In this document: piece by piece, positions 6,069-8,992 of the stretch
Layout of the letters: each line of letters opens with the position of its first letter
How positions within the stretch are numbered: position 1 is the stretch's first letter
NCBI GenBank assembly: GCA_964495555.1
Contig: CAZBWA010000069.1
Location: forward strand, 1-8,992
Source of the DNA: VGCC01 sp964495555
GTDB lineage: Bacteria > Actinomycetota > Actinomycetes > S36-B12
Length of the DNA stretch: 8,992 nucleotides
Direction: 5' to 3'
Translations under genes and position numbers: made by a program
Notes under the pieces: model-generated
Databases searched by the model: none
What the model was told of the DNA's origin: nothing
Seen by the model: the letters and a program-made list of their open reading frames with translations, nothing else

Positions 6069-6189
6069 AGGTGGGTCACCGAATGAGACCGTGTCGTCTG
6101 TGAGGAGCGACGGGAACACTCCATCATGCGGAGATGAACGCGTGGTGAGGGCTGTGTGTCGGACTCATGACATCGCAGGAACGTTTCGA

Positions 6190-7575
6190 CTACCAGCGAG
6201 GGACGGCCTTCCCCGGGTTGAGGATTCCGCGCGGATCCCACGCTTCCTTGATCCGCGCGTGCAGATCGATCGCGACATCGTCGAGCTCCTCGGTCAGCGC
6301 GGTGCGCTTGAGCAGGCCCACGCCGTGCTCACCAGTGCACGTTCCCCCAAGCTCTCGTGCCAGTTCGAGCATCGCGTAGAACGCATCCAGGGCACGCTGT
6401 GCTGCAGCTTCGTCACCGCGCGGTGTCACCACGGTGGGGTGCAGATTCCCATCCCCGGCATGGCCGAACGTGTAGATGTCGACGTCGTGCTCGCCCGCGA
6501 TGTCCTGGATGCGCACCATCGCGTCGGCGAGACGATCCCGCGGAATCGCGATGTCGTCCAGCAGCCAGTCACCCAGCGTCTCCAGGGCCGGGATAACCAT
6601 GCGCCGGGCACCCACGAGCATTTCGGCCTGTTCGGGATCCTCGGATCGGTACGCCTCGACGGCGCCGCACTCCTCGAAAGCACGCAGCATCGCCTCGGCA
6701 TCGGCGACTCCGGCGGCGTCGGGAGCATCGGACTGCGCGATCACCAGGGCACCGGCGCTGGGGTCGAGTCCCATGGGTCGGTAGGCCTCGACAGCGCGAA
6801 TGGACGCCGAGTCCATGACTTCGAGCATGCTCGGTGTCAGGGTCTGCATGATCTGACTGACCGCGCGGCCCGCCGCCCCGATGTCGGAGAAGATGGCGAC
6901 CGCGGTGGTGGGTGTCGGGGGGATGGCACGCAACCGGAGCCGAGCCATCGTGACGATTCCGAGGGTCCCCTCGCTACCCACGACCATTCCGGCGAGGTCG
7001 TAGCCGGCGACGCCCTTGATGGTCTTGCGCCCGAGTCGCGTGACGCGTCCGTCCGCCATGACGACCTCGAGGCCGAGGACCGCATCACGCGTGACGCCGT
7101 ACTTCACGCAACACAGTCCGCCCGCATTGGTATTGACATTGCCGCCGATCGAGCAGAAATCCTTGGATGCCGGATCGGGCGCGTACCACAGGCCCTTGCG
7201 CCCGACATGATCGCGAAGTTCTGTGTTGAAGATCCCCGGCTGAGTCTCGACATAGCCGTTGCCGAGATCGACGGTGAGAACGTCGCGCATCTTCTCGACG
7301 CAGACGATGAGACATCCGTCGATCGCATTGGATCCTCCCGAGAGGCCGGAACCGGCCCCTCGGGGCACCACCGGCACACGGTGCTCGTACGCAGCGCGCA
7401 TCACCGCGGCCACCTGCTCGGTGGTGCGCGGGAAGACGACAGCGAAGGGCTGACCCGCCTCGGACCCAGTGCTGCGATCACGCTGATACGTGGGTAGGCG
7501 ATCCGGGTCGGTAACGACGTCGGCGTCGGCAAGGGCCGCGCCGCACGCTGCCAGGACCGCGTCCTCCGGGGTCAT
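6190..7575 (-). CDS. FAD-linked oxidoreductase, GlcD / D-2-hydroxyacid dehydrogenase type
   Basis: 461 residues, the usual length for the GlcD/D-lactate dehydrogenase group of the VAO/PCMH flavoproteins, which oxidise 2-hydroxy acids to 2-keto acids. FAD-binding motifs are intact: PRGAGSGLSGGS (71-82), SIGGNVNTNAGG (142-153) and GYDLAGMVVGSEGTLGI (191-207). The C-terminal domain carries FGHAGDGNLHP (370-380) and GEHGVG (415-420), the family's His-containing substrate/metal site, and WDPRGILNPGK (446-456). There is no iron-sulfur domain, so a separate electron acceptor is needed. ATG 7575 has TACGGT seven bases upstream, supporting a leaderless start. It diverges from the oxygenase at 7633. 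Substrate unknown: lactate, glycolate, 2-hydroxyglutarate and sulfolactate are all handled by relatives. Confidence 0.9.
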   Translation of the reverse strand: MTPEDAVLAACGAALADADVVTDPDRLPTYQRDRSTGSEAGQPFAVVFPRTTEQVAAVMRAAYEHRVPVVPRGAGSGLSGGSNAIDGCLIVCVEKMRDVLTVDLGNGYVETQPGIFNTELRDHVGRKGLWYAPDPASKDFCSIGGNVNTNAGGLCCVKYGVTRDAVLGLEVVMADGRVTRLGRKTIKGVAGYDLAGMVVGSEGTLGIVTMARLRLRAIPPTPTTAVAIFSDIGAAGRAVSQIMQTLTPSMLEVMDSASIRAVEAYRPMGLDPSAGALVIAQSDAPDAAGVADAEAMLRAFEECGAVEAYRSEDPEQAEMLVGARRMVIPALETLGDWLLDDIAIPRDRLADAMVRIQDIAGEHDVDIYTFGHAGDGNLHPTVVTPRGDEAAAQRALDAFYAMLELARELGGTCTGEHGVGLLKRTALTEELDDVAIDLHARIKEAWDPRGILNPGKAVPRW

Positions 7576-7581
7576 GGGTCA

Positions 7582-7587
7582 ACCGTA
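7582..7587 (-). promoter_or_regulatory. -10-like element for the FAD oxidoreductase
   Basis: On the minus strand, 7587 to 7582 reads TACGGT, a good TANNNT match, followed by TGACCC and the ATG at 7575. No Shine-Dalgarno sequence fits in that space. With the preceding C it forms CTACGGT, which is also the outer part of the left arm of the 1908-1932 repeat. Confidence 0.45.
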
Positions 7588-7620
7588 GCCGCGATCTGGC
7601 CACCCGCCATCGCCATCTGT

Positions 7621-7626
7621 CACGAT
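7621..7626 (+). promoter_or_regulatory. -10-like element for the oxygenase
   Basis: CACGAT ends seven bases before the ATG at 7633. It differs from TANNNT at the first base, so it is a weak match supported mainly by the position it shares with the other starts here. Confidence 0.3.
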
Positions 7627-7632
7627 GCGGTC

Positions 7633-8601
7633 ATGGCGGCGATTCCCATGATCGAGGTCTCTGAGATGGGTACGTCCGATGCAGCGGATGCGGCGATCGA
7701 GCATGCACTGCTCGAGGCGTACGGGACCTGGGGCTTCGGCTACGTGATCGGCCACCCGGTCCCGCACGAACTCATCGACCGGGTGTTCGCGGCCTCACGT
7801 GCCTTCCATGCTCAGCCGCTCGCCGACAAGATGGCGATCGAGTTGGATCGCAATCACCGGGGGTTTATTCCGATGCGCGTCTCCACAGACGTCACGTCCT
7901 CGGTGGAGACGGTCACCAAACCGAACGTGAGTGAGTCGTTCATGATGATGCGGGAGTCCGCGCCCGACTCACCGGAGGTGATCGGCGGTGACTATCTCGC
8001 CGGACCCAATCAATGGCCCACCGGCCTTCCAGAATTCCGGGAGACGTTGGAGGAGTACAACGCGGTCATGACGCGTTTCGCTCACGCGATGATCGAGCGT
8101 TTCTCGGCCGCCCTCGGTGATGACGGAATCCTCACTACATCCTTCGATCCACCCACCACCTGGCTGCGACTCCTGCACTACCCGCCGCAGGACCCGCAAT
8201 CCCCCAACGATGAGTACGGGTCGGCCCCGCACACCGACTTCGGCGCCATCACATTGCTCGCGCAGGATGATGTGGGAGGACTGAGCGTGCGGACTCCCCA
8301 GGGGGAGTGGGCAGACGTACCTCCAGTTCCTTACACGTTCGTCATGAACGTGGGAGACATGCTCCAGCGCTGGTCGAATGGGCGGCTGCGCTCCACGCCC
8401 CACCGGGTCACGAACCGCACCGGGCGGGAGCGGTACTCGATCCCCTTCTTCTATGACCCCAGCGTGCGGGCAACCATCGCGCCGTTGCCGAGCTGCGTGT
8501 CCTCCGAACAGCCAGCCCAGTTCACGCCGGAGGTGTTCGGCGACTTCCTCCGCCACGAACTCGAGGCCAGCTACCAGCACCACCAATCCACGAACACGTG
8601 A
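7633..8601 (+). CDS. Isopenicillin N synthase-like Fe(II)/2-oxoglutarate-type oxygenase
   Basis: 322 residues, normal for the family. The N-terminal DIOX_N-like part includes AYGTWGFGYVIGHPVP (29-44). The C-terminal jelly roll has the iron ligands His200 and Asp202 in APHTDFGAITLL and distal His257 in STPHRV, and the RxS motif Arg267-Ser269 (RYSIPFF) that binds the 2-oxoglutarate carboxylate, so the enzyme should be active and 2-oxoglutarate dependent rather than IPNS-like in mechanism. NVGDMLQRWSNG (239-250) is the usual lead to the distal His. Relatives hydroxylate, desaturate or ring-close small molecules; the substrate cannot be inferred. No penicillin-biosynthesis genes are near. It diverges from the FAD oxidoreductase across 57 bases, so the two may be co-regulated. 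Confidence 0.88.
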   Translation: MAAIPMIEVSEMGTSDAADAAIEHALLEAYGTWGFGYVIGHPVPHELIDRVFAASRAFHAQPLADKMAIELDRNHRGFIPMRVSTDVTSSVETVTKPNVSESFMMMRESAPDSPEVIGGDYLAGPNQWPTGLPEFRETLEEYNAVMTRFAHAMIERFSAALGDDGILTTSFDPPTTWLRLLHYPPQDPQSPNDEYGSAPHTDFGAITLLAQDDVGGLSVRTPQGEWADVPPVPYTFVMNVGDMLQRWSNGRLRSTPHRVTNRTGRERYSIPFFYDPSVRATIAPLPSCVSSEQPAQFTPEVFGDFLRHELEASYQHHQSTNT

Positions 8602-8611
8602 CCGATCGCGG

Positions 8612-8617
8612 CATACT
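8612..8617 (+). promoter_or_regulatory. -10-like element for the secreted inhibitor
   Basis: CATACT lies in the 22-base gap after the oxygenase stop and ends seven bases before the ATG at 8624 (CGGACC between). It is one base from a canonical-looking TATACT. It would give the inhibitor its own leaderless transcript independent of the oxygenase. Confidence 0.35.
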
Positions 8618-8623
8618 CGGACC

Positions 8624-8992
8624 ATGCGGAAACTGATCCGGGCTCTCGGCCTCCTCGCCACCGCAGCAGTCGTTTCGGCGACCGTGATCGCGCCCGCCTC
8701 GGCAGCCGATCCGACCGTCGTCGTCACGCAACTCCCGGCGCAGGTCCGGTTGATCCCAGGAGAGTCGGTTCTGCTGTCGCTCTCCACCAATCGGACCACC
8801 GGTTACACCTGGTCCACGCGGGTGCGCGGAGATCGGGGTGCAGTTTCGGTGTCCAAGGGCGCGTATCAGGCGCCGGCATCGGCCAACGGGATGGTAGGTG
8901 TTCCCGGCACCACCGTGTGGTCCGTGACCGCGGACACGGTGGGCACAGCGCGAGTCAACGTCGTCACCACATCCCCCGGTGGCGAGCGAAGT
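8624..8992 (+). CDS. Secreted chagasin-like (I42 family) cysteine protease inhibitor, 3' partial
   Basis: 123 codons are in the window with no stop. Residues 1-27 are a classic signal peptide: basic MRKLIR, a hydrophobic core rich in Leu/Ala/Val, and an ASA-A cleavage site near residue 27. The mature part shows the first I42 loop as NRTTGYTW (56-63; usual form NPTTGY.W) and the second as GMVGVPGTTVW (89-99; usual form has GxGG). The third loop (RPW type) is not evident by residue 123 (the TTSPGGE stretch does not match it) and may lie past the window edge. The family blocks papain-like cysteine proteases. The domain is about 110 residues, so little should be missing. The Pro-to-Arg change in the first loop could weaken inhibition. 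Family confident, activity inferred. Confidence 0.75.
   Translation, partial: MRKLIRALGLLATAAVVSATVIAPASAADPTVVVTQLPAQVRLIPGESVLLSLSTNRTTGYTWSTRVRGDRGAVSVSKGAYQAPASANGMVGVPGTTVWSVTADTVGTARVNVVTTSPGGERS

Noticed and set aside
6069..6189. Possible small gene in the gap after the exporter
   Set aside because: Only a four-codon ATG frame near 6134 and no ribosome-binding site; nothing supportable.
6091..7497. 468-residue open frame on the plus strand
   Set aside because: Lies antisense to the FAD oxidoreductase, which has intact family motifs; the translated sequence is low-complexity Arg/His/Gly/Asp-rich with no recognisable domain.
7604..7639. CCGCCAT / ATGGCGG inverted repeat spanning the oxygenase start
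   Set aside because: Short arms, one including the start codon, with a 22-base spacer; no reason to see it as more than chance.

Overview
The window is about 9 kb of high-GC DNA with short intergenic gaps, GTG as well as ATG starts, and protein types that point to an actinomycete. I cannot place the genus. No mobile element, CRISPR array, tRNA or rRNA is visible. Every gap is under 300 bases; the largest, 6043-6189, holds one strong hairpin.

Layout. Position 1-60 is the serine-only tail of a gene read on +, most likely an FmdB-type zinc-ribbon protein. It is followed by a small membrane-anchored CpaB/SAF-like protein (111-533). On the minus strand, converging and overlapping by 13 bases, is a class III PLP aminotransferase (521-1903). 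It diverges, across a 38-base gap built around an inverted repeat, from a translationally coupled pair: a saccharopine-dehydrogenase-like NAD(P) protein (1942-3063) and a conserved protein of a family usually named '3-methyladenine DNA glycosylase' (3060-3914). A minus-strand zinc-ribbon protein (3915-4172) abuts it tail to tail. Then comes a GntR/UTRA regulator (4274-5071) coupled to a TSUP-family exporter (5071-6042) that ends in a hairpin. A GlcD-like FAD oxidoreductase (6190-7575, minus) diverges from an isopenicillin N synthase-like Fe(II) oxygenase (7633-8601, plus). The last gene is the start of a secreted chagasin-like (I42) protease inhibitor (8624 to the window end).

How the parts may work together. 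The regulator and exporter are clearly one unit, and the dehydrogenase and 'glycosylase' another. The aminotransferase, the FAD-dependent 2-hydroxyacid-type oxidase, the oxygenase and the anion exporter look like accessory small-molecule catabolism, but nothing in the sequence names the substrate.

The most striking pattern is at the gene starts. Six of them (111, 1903, 1942, 4274, 7575, 7633), plus the final gene at 8624, have a -10-like hexamer ending exactly seven bases before the start codon (six bases between), and most lack a good Shine-Dalgarno sequence. This is what leaderless transcription looks like, and it supports the starts chosen here. The aminotransferase/dehydrogenase gap is an extreme case: both -10 boxes sit on or beside the arms of one inverted repeat, so the two promoters probably exclude each other.
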